A DNA stretch of 23,776 bases. It comes from DSFO01 sp041640715. Its GTDB lineage: Archaea; Thermoproteota; Thermoprotei; Gearchaeales; Gearchaeaceae. The notes below the pieces were generated by a model. The model searched no databases. It worked only from the letters and a program-made list of their open reading frames with translations, and was not told the DNA's origin. Both the position numbers and the translations under genes were made by a program. This document shows positions 7,765-15,271 of the stretch, in pieces; positions within the stretch are counted from its first letter, which is position 1; each line of letters starts with the position of its first letter. The DNA is taken from assembly GCA_041640715.1 (NCBI GenBank), contig JBEPZU010000012.1:1-23776 (forward strand), written 5' to 3'.

Positions 7765-8157
7765 GTGGGGCAAAAAATTATTGAAATACCGAAGAGGAAA
7801 ATAATCGGTAAACATATATACGGTAACTTATATGAATGTGACCAAAAAGTCCTTGTAAATAAAGAAGAGTTAAAAGAAATAGTCATTAAGGCTGCTGAAA
7901 TAGCTAAGATGCACTTAGTAGATGTGCATGCGTGGAGTTTTCAAGGAGAAAAGGGAGGAGTTTCGGTGATCGCTTTGGTCACCGAGAGTCACATTTCAAT
8001 TCATGCATGGTCAGAATATAACTACGCAAGCGTAGACGTATATACTTGCGGTTCAAAGAGTAAGCCTTTGAAAGCATTTAAGTACATAGTAGAGAAATTA
8101 AAGCCTAAGAAGTACTCTGTACATAAAGTTAAAAGGATAGGATATAAACTAGAATAA
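7765..8157 (+). CDS. speD: S-adenosylmethionine decarboxylase proenzyme family (SpeD)
   Basis: This is a pyruvoyl-dependent decarboxylase of polyamine synthesis. The self-cleavage site is Glu-Ser in TESHISIHAW; counted from the upstream ATG at 7711, the pyruvoyl-forming Ser is 93, with His98 and Cys113 spaced +5 and +20 as in the family. The frame opens at ATG 7711 (148 residues), but I choose GTG 7765 (130 residues) because the palindromic TATA-like box at 7719-7726 would start transcription near 7748, AAGGA (7751-7755) lies nine bases before the GTG as a Shine-Dalgarno, and the shorter product fits family length. In Sulfolobus a close relative is an arginine decarboxylase, so the substrate could be AdoMet or arginine. 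Confidence 0.88.
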   Translation: MGQKIIEIPKRKIIGKHIYGNLYECDQKVLVNKEELKEIVIKAAEIAKMHLVDVHAWSFQGEKGGVSVIALVTESHISIHAWSEYNYASVDVYTCGSKSKPLKAFKYIVEKLKPKKYSVHKVKRIGYKLE

Positions 8158-8162
8158 ATTTT

Positions 8163-8795
8163 TTATTTTCTCGGTCTTCTTTCTCCTTTAACTATATAGA
8201 AGACTGCCTCAGCTATGTAAAGAGCATGATCTGCTATTCTTTCAAGGTAGCGGAGTATTAAAGTTGCTGATACTGCACATGCTAGTTCAGCAACTTTACC
8301 TTTAGCCAAGTTAATAACGTGTCTTTCATAAATCTCATCTATTTCATCATCCATCCTCTCTACGATCGCCACTTTTTCTAGATCTTTATTTATGAATGCA
8401 TCTATGCTCAATTCTATCATCTTTAGTACCACCTCATTGGCCTTAACTATTTCAGAATGATCACATTTGGATAAATCACCGAACGCTTCTAATACTTCCA
8501 TTATATCATAGGCATATCTTCCAAACCTTGAGAAACCATAGGCTATTTCCATACACGATTTTATATACCTCAAATCAGAAGCTACTGGTTGGTATCTAGC
8601 TATAAGGTCAACTGCAAGTTCGCTGACTTCTTCTTGTAATACCCTCAGAGTTTCTGAATTGAAAAAGATTTTGTCAGTCAACTTTTCGTTTTTTAAATAA
8701 GACCTAACAGCAAGCTCCACGGTTTCCTTAGATAAATTAGCCATTCTGATCATTTTGGAATTTAGCTTTTCTAAACCTGGATCTATTAGTCTCAT
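8163..8795 (-). CDS. phoU: Phosphate transport regulator PhoU
   Basis: This 210-residue all-helical PhoU protein consists of two three-helix PhoU repeats. The first repeat contains a conserved segment near residues 66-77 (A-R-Y-Q-P-V-A-S-D-L-R-Y), and the second ends with R-Y-L-E-R-I-A-D-H-A near residue 190. PhoU binds metal and restrains phosphate uptake by the Pst transporter. It is the last gene of the pst operon, and its ATG overlaps the pstB stop codon. A second, AbrB-fused PhoU protein is encoded at 12660-13658. Confidence 0.92.
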   Translation of the reverse strand: MRLIDPGLEKLNSKMIRMANLSKETVELAVRSYLKNEKLTDKIFFNSETLRVLQEEVSELAVDLIARYQPVASDLRYIKSCMEIAYGFSRFGRYAYDIMEVLEAFGDLSKCDHSEIVKANEVVLKMIELSIDAFINKDLEKVAIVERMDDEIDEIYERHVINLAKGKVAELACAVSATLILRYLERIADHALYIAEAVFYIVKGERRPRK

Positions 8796-9562
8796 CCGAA
8801 CTTACCCGTTATGTATTTTTCAGTTAATTCGTGCTTAGGTCTTTCGAAAAGTTCTTCAGTAGGCGCAAATTCTATTAACTTGCCTAGATAAAGAAAAGCC
8901 GTATAATCTGCTATCCTCGCTGCTTGTTGCATATTATGAGTTACTATAACTATCGTATATTCATTTTTTAGCTCTACCAGCAATTGTTCAATTTTAGCAG
9001 TAGCTATAGGATCTAAGGCTGAAGTAGGTTCATCCATCAGCAAAACCTCTGGACCGTAGGCTATTGCTCTAGCTATGCACAATCTTTGTTGCTGTCCTCC
9101 GGATAAGCTTGAACCAGATTTATTCAAAGAATCTTTAACCTCATCTAGCAAATAAGCTTTTCTAAGAGTATTAAAAACAACTTCGTCGATCTTTTTCTTA
9201 TCCTTTATACCATTGAGCTTCAAGCCTATTGCTACATTATCATATACAGAGAGCATCGGAAAAGGATTGGGTTTTTGGAAAACCATTCCCATATATCTCC
9301 TAATCGTTGAAGGATCTACATTAGGATCATAAATATTGCCCTTGAAATTCTTGCCATAAAAATACACTTCGCCTTTCACTTTATTTCCTGGCATTAGCTC
9401 ATGGAGACGATTTAAGCATCTAAGAAAAGTAGTCTTACCGCAACCTGAAGGTCCTATTATCGCAGTGATGTGATACCTAGGTATGTCAATATTTATTTCA
9501 TAGAGAGCTTGTTTATCTCCATACCAGGCATTTAAATTTCTAACAGTAAAGATAGGATCCAT
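8792..9562 (-). CDS. pstB: Phosphate ABC transporter ATP-binding protein PstB
   Basis: This 256-residue ATPase of the high-affinity phosphate importer works on the inner face of the membrane. It has Walker A GPSGCGKTT (37-45), a Q-loop in VFQKPNPFPM (94-103), the signature LSGGQQQR (153-160), Walker B LLMDEP (174-179) and the H-loop TH (208-209). VFQKPNPFPM is characteristic of PstB and distinguishes it from other importer ATPases. It lies one base from the pstA stop and overlaps phoU, so the operon is translated as a compact unit. Confidence 0.97.
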   Translation of the reverse strand: MDPIFTVRNLNAWYGDKQALYEINIDIPRYHITAIIGPSGCGKTTFLRCLNRLHELMPGNKVKGEVYFYGKNFKGNIYDPNVDPSTIRRYMGMVFQKPNPFPMLSVYDNVAIGLKLNGIKDKKKIDEVVFNTLRKAYLLDEVKDSLNKSGSSLSGGQQQRLCIARAIAYGPEVLLMDEPTSALDPIATAKIEQLLVELKNEYTIVIVTHNMQQAARIADYTAFLYLGKLIEFAPTEELFERPKHELTEKYITGKFG

Positions 9563-9563
9563 C

Positions 9564-10454
9564 TCACCAAGCGAATTTCCTTCGTATAATAAACTTTAAA
9601 CCTATATTTAAAACTAATACAGCTAAAATTAGAATCAAAGCTATTGCCCATGTTTGTGCTCGAAGATCCTCATAGGGAGAAATTCCATAATAATATATCG
9701 CTAACGGAGCAGCCCCTACTCTGTCAAAGATGCTTGTGAACCAATATAAGCTGCCTAAAATGGTTACTACTAACGGTGCAGCTTCTCCTATGATCCTTGA
9801 AAGTGCTAAAATATAAGCTAAAAGAATACCACTTCTAGCATAGCTTAGAGATATCGTGAAAATCATTCTAACCTTGCTCATTCCTAGAGAGATCGCCGCT
9901 TCTTTAATGCTCGTAGGTACTAAGTTAAGTGCTTCTTCTACAGCTCTGGCTATTATAGGTAACATCAAAAGGGAAAGGGCTATAGCACCAGCTAAAGCAG
10001 AGAAACCAGTAGCACCAATGCAGAATTGAGCTATACAAATTTTTTCTACGCCTAAAAGACTAAATATTCCTCCTCTTACTATAGCTATGTAGATGAATAT
10101 TCCTATCACGATCGCGGGAAATTCTGCGAACACTTCTACGAAATAACGAACATAAGGAGCTAGTTTATGCTCCTTGAATTCTGAAAGGAAAATACCTATA
10201 AGCAACCCCAAGGGTAAACCTATAGCAGAAGCCATCGCTACAAGTATCAAGGTACCTTGTAAGAAATTACCTATACCTCCTCCTGGAACTCCGGGCGGTC
10301 TTGCCACGCTAACCAATAATTCTATAGAAAGTATCGAAGCCCCTCTGTATATTACTTCTATAAGTATCCAAAATAATGGTATCATCGTTACTATGAAAGC
10401 GGTGGCTGATAGAAGAATGAAAATTCGATTCTTTATACGTCTAGTGTCGATCAT
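9564..10454 (-). CDS. pstA: Phosphate ABC transporter permease PstA
   Basis: This 296-residue inner-membrane permease has about six hydrophobic helices starting near residue 11. The cytoplasmic EAA-type coupling loop that contacts PstB is SIKEAAISLGMSKVRMIF (182-199). The RPPGVPGGG segment near residues 52-60 and E-F-P-A-I-V-I-G-I-F are typical of PstA. It pairs with PstC to form the phosphate channel, and its start overlaps the pstC stop by four bases. Confidence 0.95.
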   Translation of the reverse strand: MIDTRRIKNRIFILLSATAFIVTMIPLFWILIEVIYRGASILSIELLVSVARPPGVPGGGIGNFLQGTLILVAMASAIGLPLGLLIGIFLSEFKEHKLAPYVRYFVEVFAEFPAIVIGIFIYIAIVRGGIFSLLGVEKICIAQFCIGATGFSALAGAIALSLLMLPIIARAVEEALNLVPTSIKEAAISLGMSKVRMIFTISLSYARSGILLAYILALSRIIGEAAPLVVTILGSLYWFTSIFDRVGAAPLAIYYYGISPYEDLRAQTWAIALILILAVLVLNIGLKFIIRRKFAW

Positions 10455-11362
10455 AGATAAGCACCTTTTAAGAATCTAACTGTCCTGGCGATTATAATCC
10501 TAGCTACAACTATGTTTGCTAAAGCTATCAAAAATAATACGAAACCAATAGCAATCAAAGCTTGATAATGTAAATCACTGACAGCTTCTAAGAATTCATG
10601 AACTATCAATGAAGGCATCGTATAACCTGCGCTAAAGATGTTTGAAGGGACCGAATGTCTCGCTCCTATTACCATCGCTACAGCCATCGCTTCTCCATAA
10701 GCTCTAGCAAAAGCCAGCAACAAAGCAGCTATTATCGCTAGTCTAATATGTGTAAATATTATCTTGGCTACCTCATAGCGCAACGCACCCACAGCTATTG
10801 CTGCCTCCTTTATAGATACAGGCAAAAGTTCGATGGCTTCCTTTATTATCGAAGTCATCGTAGGCAATAACATCACGGCTAAAACAATACTCGCCGTCAA
10901 TACGCCTACACCCGTGACAGGACCTTGAAAGAAAGGAATAAAATAAAATGTGTTTTGAAGAGGGATGTAAACATTTTCCCTCAAAAAGGGAGCTAATGTT
11001 AAAAGGGCCCAAAGCCCATAAATCACGCTGGGAATTGCTGCTAGAAGTTCTACTAATGAAGAGACGAAGGGTTTGAATCGAGTAGGAGACAATTCAGCTA
11101 TGAAATAAGCAGTAAGTAACGATATAGGTGTTGCTAGAGTGAGAGCAATAAGAGAAGTCATGAAAGAACCGACTATCGCTGGGAATATACCGAATATTCC
11201 ATGAACGGGGTCCCACTCGCTTCCTGTAATAAAATAAAGTCCTTGAGAAGCAAGAACATTATAAGATCCTACGAAAAGTTCAAACGCTAAAAGGAATATA
11301 GTGGATATAAAAAATAACGATATCAAAATGAGTAATGCCAAAAAAATTTTATCGCTATTCAT
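10451..11362 (-). CDS. pstC: Phosphate ABC transporter permease PstC
   Basis: This 303-residue membrane permease has about six transmembrane segments, the first near residues 6-30. It has the PstC-typical W-x-P segment (G-S-E-W-D-P, 47-52), the A-I-P-S-V-I-Y-G-L-W loop (109-118) and the coupling loop SIKEAAIAVGALRYEVAK (183-200). It forms the channel with PstA. It starts 23 bases after the pstS stop codon and is part of the same minus-strand operon. Confidence 0.95.
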   Translation of the reverse strand: MNSDKIFLALLILISLFFISTIFLLAFELFVGSYNVLASQGLYFITGSEWDPVHGIFGIFPAIVGSFMTSLIALTLATPISLLTAYFIAELSPTRFKPFVSSLVELLAAIPSVIYGLWALLTLAPFLRENVYIPLQNTFYFIPFFQGPVTGVGVLTASIVLAVMLLPTMTSIIKEAIELLPVSIKEAAIAVGALRYEVAKIIFTHIRLAIIAALLLAFARAYGEAMAVAMVIGARHSVPSNIFSAGYTMPSLIVHEFLEAVSDLHYQALIAIGFVLFLIALANIVVARIIIARTVRFLKGAYL

Positions 11363-11385
11363 GATTTACGATTGCCTGCTATTAA

Positions 11386-12591
11386 TTAATCAAACTTGTT
11401 TACTTGGATTGCTTGGAGATGAGCATCAATGCTCGAAAACAATGGGGTGCCTTGATACGTTACCAATTTTAGAGTTTCAAGATTTAGGTCGATCGCTGCT
11501 TGAGGTAACGGAATGTAATGTAATGGTTCAGCGTATTGCTGCCCGTCAGTAACAACCCATTTAAGGAATTTAACTAAAGCTTGAGCCTTTTCTTTGGTCA
11601 TGCCAGGTACTTTAGATAATTCCTTATATATTAATACATAGGTGAAGCTAACCACAGGAAAAGCCTCTTTCAAGTTTTTATTCGTCTCAGACAATTTGAA
11701 GAAAGATCTAATGATCGAGACACCGGACCAATCTTCATTACCCTTTGGAAGAGAAACGGTAACATAAGATACCGTATTTGCTATAGTTTTAATAGAGGGA
11801 CTAACGAATTCGCCCGTAGAGGGATTGAGGAGATTACCATAGGGTATTTTATTTTCAATCGCATAAGTGAACTCGAGATAACCTACAGAATAAGGATTAT
11901 TTTTAATTTGCCCCGCTACACCTGCATTTCCTTGACCTCCTATACCTACTGGCCAATTCACAGATGTACTTCTCCCTACTTTAGTTGCCCATTCTTGAGA
12001 AACAGTGGAAAGATAATCTGTCCATACATAAGTAGTACCGCTACCGTCAGATCTATGCACTACTATTATAGGTTTATTGATATTGGCCAATATAGGGTTA
12101 TATTGTACCAATCTAGGATCGTTCCAATGAGTTATCTTACCTAAAAAGATGTCTGCCATTACATCATTGGTGAAATTCAATCCACTACGGGGGAATTCGG
12201 GGAGGTTATAAGCTGGTACTACTGCGCCTATTACAACTGGGATATGTAGCGCATCGCCTGCTTGTAGCCATTTATCTCTAGGTAAAGGAGCATCGCTAGC
12301 ACCAAAATCTACAGTCTTTTCTAAGAATTGTTTAATGCCTCCTCCGCTACCTATACTAGCGTAATCCACCTCTACATTCGTTATTTTTGCATATTCATAA
12401 GCGGCTCTCTGCATGAAATACTGAACGAACGTAGCCCCTGCACCAGAAAGTCTTATTTTTTCGGCGATTGGAGAAGTGTTTTCGCCACCTTGACTAGTAC
12501 TCTGTGATAACATAGAATACGCAGCTACTCCTACTATCACGATAACCACTAGACTTACCACTAACAGCTTACTTAGGGCTTTGCTCCTCAC
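11386..12591 (-). CDS. pstS: Phosphate-binding protein PstS
   Basis: This 401-residue extracytoplasmic phosphate-binding protein starts with a basic stretch and a hydrophobic segment (about residues 8-27) that serves as signal or membrane anchor. No lipobox cysteine follows it; a Ser/Gln/Gly-rich linker does. Phosphate-site motifs are GAGATF (50-55), SIGSGGGIKQF (79-89), DFGASDAPL (95-103) and HRSDGSGTT (179-187). It uses a GTG start; a TATA-like AAAAATATAG (minus sense, 12609-12618) lies about 24 bases ahead, consistent with a leaderless transcript. It is the first gene of pstSCAB-phoU, which is expected to be induced by phosphate limitation. Confidence 0.95.
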   Translation of the reverse strand: MRSKALSKLLVVSLVVIVIVGVAAYSMLSQSTSQGGENTSPIAEKIRLSGAGATFVQYFMQRAAYEYAKITNVEVDYASIGSGGGIKQFLEKTVDFGASDAPLPRDKWLQAGDALHIPVVIGAVVPAYNLPEFPRSGLNFTNDVMADIFLGKITHWNDPRLVQYNPILANINKPIIVVHRSDGSGTTYVWTDYLSTVSQEWATKVGRSTSVNWPVGIGGQGNAGVAGQIKNNPYSVGYLEFTYAIENKIPYGNLLNPSTGEFVSPSIKTIANTVSYVTVSLPKGNEDWSGVSIIRSFFKLSETNKNLKEAFPVVSFTYVLIYKELSKVPGMTKEKAQALVKFLKWVVTDGQQYAEPLHYIPLPQAAIDLNLETLKLVTYQGTPLFSSIDAHLQAIQVNKFD

Positions 12592-12659
12592 GCGAGAGTA
12601 ATAAAATTCTATATTTTTAACCTTAATCTATATATACTATATAGAAATATTTAGAAGTA
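12592..12659. promoter_or_regulatory. pstS / AbrB-PhoU divergent promoter region with inverted repeat
   Basis: This 68-base region lies between two divergent starts. CTATATA (12628-12634) and TATATAG (12638-12644) form a perfect 7-base inverted repeat with a TAC spacer, centred 24 bases before the plus-strand ATG at 12660, so it overlaps that gene's TATA-like box. The pstS TATA-like box lies at about 12609-12620. The repeat is a candidate operator for the adjacent AbrB-domain regulator, but its pure A/T content means it could be simply a TATA box. Confidence 0.5.
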
Positions 12660-13658
12660 ATGGGAAAAATAAGAAGTTTGCAGAAGACAGGTGGAGAGAC
12701 TTTCATCGTATCCTTACCTAAAACTTGGGTTAAAAATCTTGGTCTTAAGCCAAAGGATAAAGTAGTGTTGCTGGAGCAGGAGGATTCATCATTGGTTATA
12801 TACCCGCTTAAGTTTTTGGAGAAAAAAACTAAAGAGAATACATCAATAATTTATTCTTCCCGAGGCGATGCAAGTACAGTGATAAGAGAGTGCATAAGCA
12901 ATTATCTAGCTGGCTATGATAGCTTCAAAATAATTTTCGATAAAGAAAACATACATGAGAAATCTTCGATAAAAAATTTACTTCGGGATAAATTGATAGG
13001 GATAGAAGTGATAGAAGAAGACATAAGTAGTATAACGATTCAAGTTTTCGCTGAAAATAAAAATACGCAGATGAATAAAACGTTGAACAGACTTTACGGG
13101 ATAGTATATCTTATGTTAGAAACCCTACTTAAAGCTCTTAACTCTGAAAAAGGATTGTTGAAGGAAGTTATAAAAATAGATGACGAAGTAGATAGATTTT
13201 ATCATTTTATAGCCAGACAAATAAACCTGGCTATTGAAGACCCTTACTTAATGTTAGACCTAGGCGTGTCTAAAAAATCACTCCTGATAGAATATCGTTT
13301 ATTCTCAAAGACCCTTGAAAGAATCGCAGATCACATAGAATCGATTTCTCAACAACTGATAGAAGAAATGCCCAGTAATTTAATCAAAGAAATATTAGAA
13401 GTAGGAGAAGAAATAAAGAAACTATTTAGCAAATCGGTGAAGACATTCCTAAATCTCGATGCGAAATCAGCATATAACACAGCAAGGGAAATCGAAGCGC
13501 TTTTAGCTAAGATGTACACATCCCCAAATGACCATTTTGAATCGAATCTCAACATTAGCCTATCGACGAGAATGATAAAAGAAAGCTTGAAGAGAATATT
13601 AGAATATTCGCTAGATATTTGCGAGTTAACGATGAATGTAGACAAATTAAGAAGATGA
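12660..13658 (+). CDS. AbrB-PhoU fusion, phosphate uptake regulator
   Basis: This 332-residue protein has an N-terminal SpoVT/AbrB-type swapped-hairpin DNA-binding domain (residues 1-50) with the pattern TGGETFIVSLPKTWVKNLGLKPKD. It is followed by a linker domain and C-terminal PhoU helices with E-V-D-R-F near 176-180 and RIADH at 221-225. Such fusions are common in archaea beside pst genes and are thought to link PhoU sensing to transcription. It is divergent from pstS across 68 bases with a palindromic TATA-like box, which suggests control of pstS and of itself. The ATG is where a leaderless transcript would begin. Family assignment is firm; the regulatory target is inference. Confidence 0.88.
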   Translation: MGKIRSLQKTGGETFIVSLPKTWVKNLGLKPKDKVVLLEQEDSSLVIYPLKFLEKKTKENTSIIYSSRGDASTVIRECISNYLAGYDSFKIIFDKENIHEKSSIKNLLRDKLIGIEVIEEDISSITIQVFAENKNTQMNKTLNRLYGIVYLMLETLLKALNSEKGLLKEVIKIDDEVDRFYHFIARQINLAIEDPYLMLDLGVSKKSLLIEYRLFSKTLERIADHIESISQQLIEEMPSNLIKEILEVGEEIKKLFSKSVKTFLNLDAKSAYNTAREIEALLAKMYTSPNDHFESNLNISLSTRMIKESLKRILEYSLDICELTMNVDKLRR

Positions 13659-14062
13659 ACAAAATTTACGGACTCGCTTTCTGCTTATAATCAAGTTAAA
13701 TTACCTCCTCGCTTTTTAAACCCCCCACTCTTATTTTCTAAATGGAAAATTGGACTAGCAAATCTACGATTTTGAGCAGAGGATTGAACATCACATCGCA
13801 CCAACAGTACTCTTAGAATAGATAGAGTTGCGCTAGGCCTCATTACCATTGGCTAGTTTAAGTTCAGCCCCTCGGCTATTAGCAAGCGAGCATACAACTT
13901 GATCTCCATGCTAGGATTAATTAACTTCAAAATTAAGGCTGAACAGAGAGAGGTTAAGTAAGTAGTAGCGCGATCAACCAACCTCCTAATAACGCAAGAA
14001 TACGAAATATCAATGTTAATAGCGGTGTCATCGGCTCAGAAGTAATTACACAAAAATGTAAG
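13659..14062. other. 404-base stretch without a recognised gene
   Basis: No recognisable protein lies here, and the sequence seems somewhat richer in G+C than adjacent intergenic DNA. A TATA-like TTTTTAAA (13713-13720) predicts a plus-strand transcript from about 13742, exactly where a 24-codon ATG frame begins (13742-13816). An 8-base inverted repeat, GTTCAGCC (13862-13869) and GGCTGAAC (13937-13944), encloses 67 bases with smaller hairpins; a second stem, GAGGTT/AACCTC (13950-13955/13980-13985), follows. On the minus strand a 25-codon hydrophobic frame runs from 14031 to 13954. The stretch could encode a structured RNA, micro-proteins or decayed sequence. RNase P or SRP RNA core motifs were looked for and not seen. 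Confidence 0.4.
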
Positions 14063-14136
14063 CGGGCCCTGTGGGATTTGAACCCACGACCCCCCGGTTA
14101 AGAGCCGGGTGCTCAACCTGGCTAAGCTAAGGGCCC
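14063..14136 (-). tRNA. tRNA-Lys (anticodon CTT)
   Basis: Read on the minus strand, the acceptor GGGCCCT (14136-14130) pairs with AGGGCCC (14070-14064), with discriminator G (14063). The anticodon stem CCCGG/CCGGG encloses CTCTTAA with anticodon CTT at 14102-14100. The T-loop is TTCAAAT. There is no intron and no encoded CCA. Its first base is the last base of the ribL TAG stop codon, so the tRNA must be processed from the ribL transcript or use a promoter inside ribL. Confidence 0.96.
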
Positions 14137-14582
14137 TAGTCCTCGATCTTTATATTTAATTCATAGATTCTCTTAATTATTTTTGATGTATCATATAATT
14201 CTTTGTCGATTCTTTTAGATAACCTTCTCACTTCAGAGTTTATACCGTTCTTAGATAAAAAGTCCCTTAGTTCCTCCTCATTTACTTTTTGGTCAGGTCC
14301 TAACAAAATCACATCAGGTTTTATTTTTTTGATAATCTCAAATAAATTTTCTCCTGGATTACCAAGAATCGCCTTATGAACATACTTGATACTCTTAACA
14401 ACTTCAAGCCTTTGTTTCTCACCGACGATCGGTTCTCTTTTCTTGAACTTCCTGACGTTTTCATCTCTACTTACCACAACATAAACTTTACCTAATTTAC
14501 TTGCTTCCTTGAAAAGGTAGATATGGCCAGGATGTAGAATCTCAAAGGTGCCTGCTACCATTACCTTCTTCACTTTACTCAT
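14136..14582 (-). CDS. ribL: Archaeal FAD synthetase (RibL-like cytidylyltransferase family)
   Basis: This 148-residue nucleotidyltransferase has GTFEILHPGH at the N-terminus, with the HxGH nucleotide-binding motif at 17-20. It also has V-S-R-D (37-40), K-R-E-P-I (48-52) and LGPDQ at 94-98, a combination seen in archaeal RibL, which adenylates FMN to FAD. T-S-K-I-I (132-136) fits the second nucleotide motif of the superfamily. Glycerol-3-phosphate cytidylyltransferase and pantetheine-phosphate adenylyltransferase are related alternatives, but the LGPDQ block favours RibL. A TATA-like box in the 35-base gap to pcm precedes it. Its stop codon overlaps tRNA-Lys by one base. Confidence 0.85.
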   Translation of the reverse strand: MSKVKKVMVAGTFEILHPGHIYLFKEASKLGKVYVVVSRDENVRKFKKREPIVGEKQRLEVVKSIKYVHKAILGNPGENLFEIIKKIKPDVILLGPDQKVNEEELRDFLSKNGINSEVRRLSKRIDKELYDTSKIIKRIYELNIKIED

Positions 14583-14617
14583 GGTAAAAATTTGTTTTAT
14601 CTAAAAATAAATTAGAT

Positions 14618-15271
14618 ATGGAAAGAACAATTGAAGAATTAAAATACCTGGGAATAATAAAGAGGGAAAAAATAGAAAGAGCCCTGAAAGAAATTAATCG
14701 AGAAGATTTTTTACCTGAGGAAGAGAAAAAATATGCTCATCTAGATACCCCTTTACCAATAGGCTATGGCCAAACGACTTCAGCAATACACATGGTAAGC
14801 ATACTTTGTGAAGCGACTAATTTAGACGAAGGAGATGAAGTACTGGAAATAGGTGCAGGCTCAGGATATATGGCAGCCATCTACCATAAGATAACTAAAT
14901 CTAAAGTAGTAACCCTAGAAATAATCCCTGAATTGGCAATATTCGCTAAGAAAAATCTGAGAAAGCAAAACTTAGATTTCATGATAGACGTGATAAATGC
15001 AGATGCTACGCTTTCCCTTCCTTTAAGAGAAAAATTCGATGTTATAATAGTAACAGCTTGTTCTAAGGCGTTGCCTAAGCAATATATCGATGCGCTAAAG
15101 GAAGGTGGCAAGCTCATAATACCTGTAGGTCCTTACCAACTGAGCCAAGATTTAATATTAGTTAAGAAGGAAGGAAAAAGCATCAAAATAGAGAAAATAA
15201 CTGAAGTAGCCTTTGTACCTTTAAGAGGAACAGGATTGATATTTAAAGAATCAGCCGAACCAAGCTTCTAA
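14618..15271 (+). CDS. pcm: Protein-L-isoaspartate O-methyltransferase
   Basis: This 217-residue AdoMet-dependent enzyme methylates isoaspartyl residues to begin repair of aged proteins. It shows the PCMT hallmark GYGQTTSAIHMV (49-60), motif I VLEIGAGSGY (75-84) binding AdoMet, and the acidic post-I residue Glu101 in T-L-E. KLIIPVGPY is the C-terminal family block. Length matches archaeal PCMT. It is divergent from ribL, with a 35-base gap, and convergent with fen1; their coding ends overlap by 21 bases. Confidence 0.95.
   Translation: MERTIEELKYLGIIKREKIERALKEINREDFLPEEEKKYAHLDTPLPIGYGQTTSAIHMVSILCEATNLDEGDEVLEIGAGSGYMAAIYHKITKSKVVTLEIIPELAIFAKKNLRKQNLDFMIDVINADATLSLPLREKFDVIIVTACSKALPKQYIDALKEGGKLIIPVGPYQLSQDLILVKKEGKSIKIEKITEVAFVPLRGTGLIFKESAEPSF

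Noticed and set aside
10773..11012. Minus-strand open frame of 79 codons within pstC
   Set aside because: It is an alternate frame inside a well-supported pstC and shows no family features.
12628..12644. Reading the pst-side inverted repeat as proof of a Pho-box operator
   Set aside because: It is purely A/T apart from its ends and spacer, and similar A/T palindromes occur at 20327-20340 and 7719-7726, so it may be only a TATA box; reported as a candidate.
13742..13816. 24-codon plus-strand ATG frame at the predicted transcription start
   Set aside because: The composition is unremarkable, it has no ribosome-binding site or recognisable motif, and a frame of this size occurs often by chance; kept only as part of the unexplained stretch.
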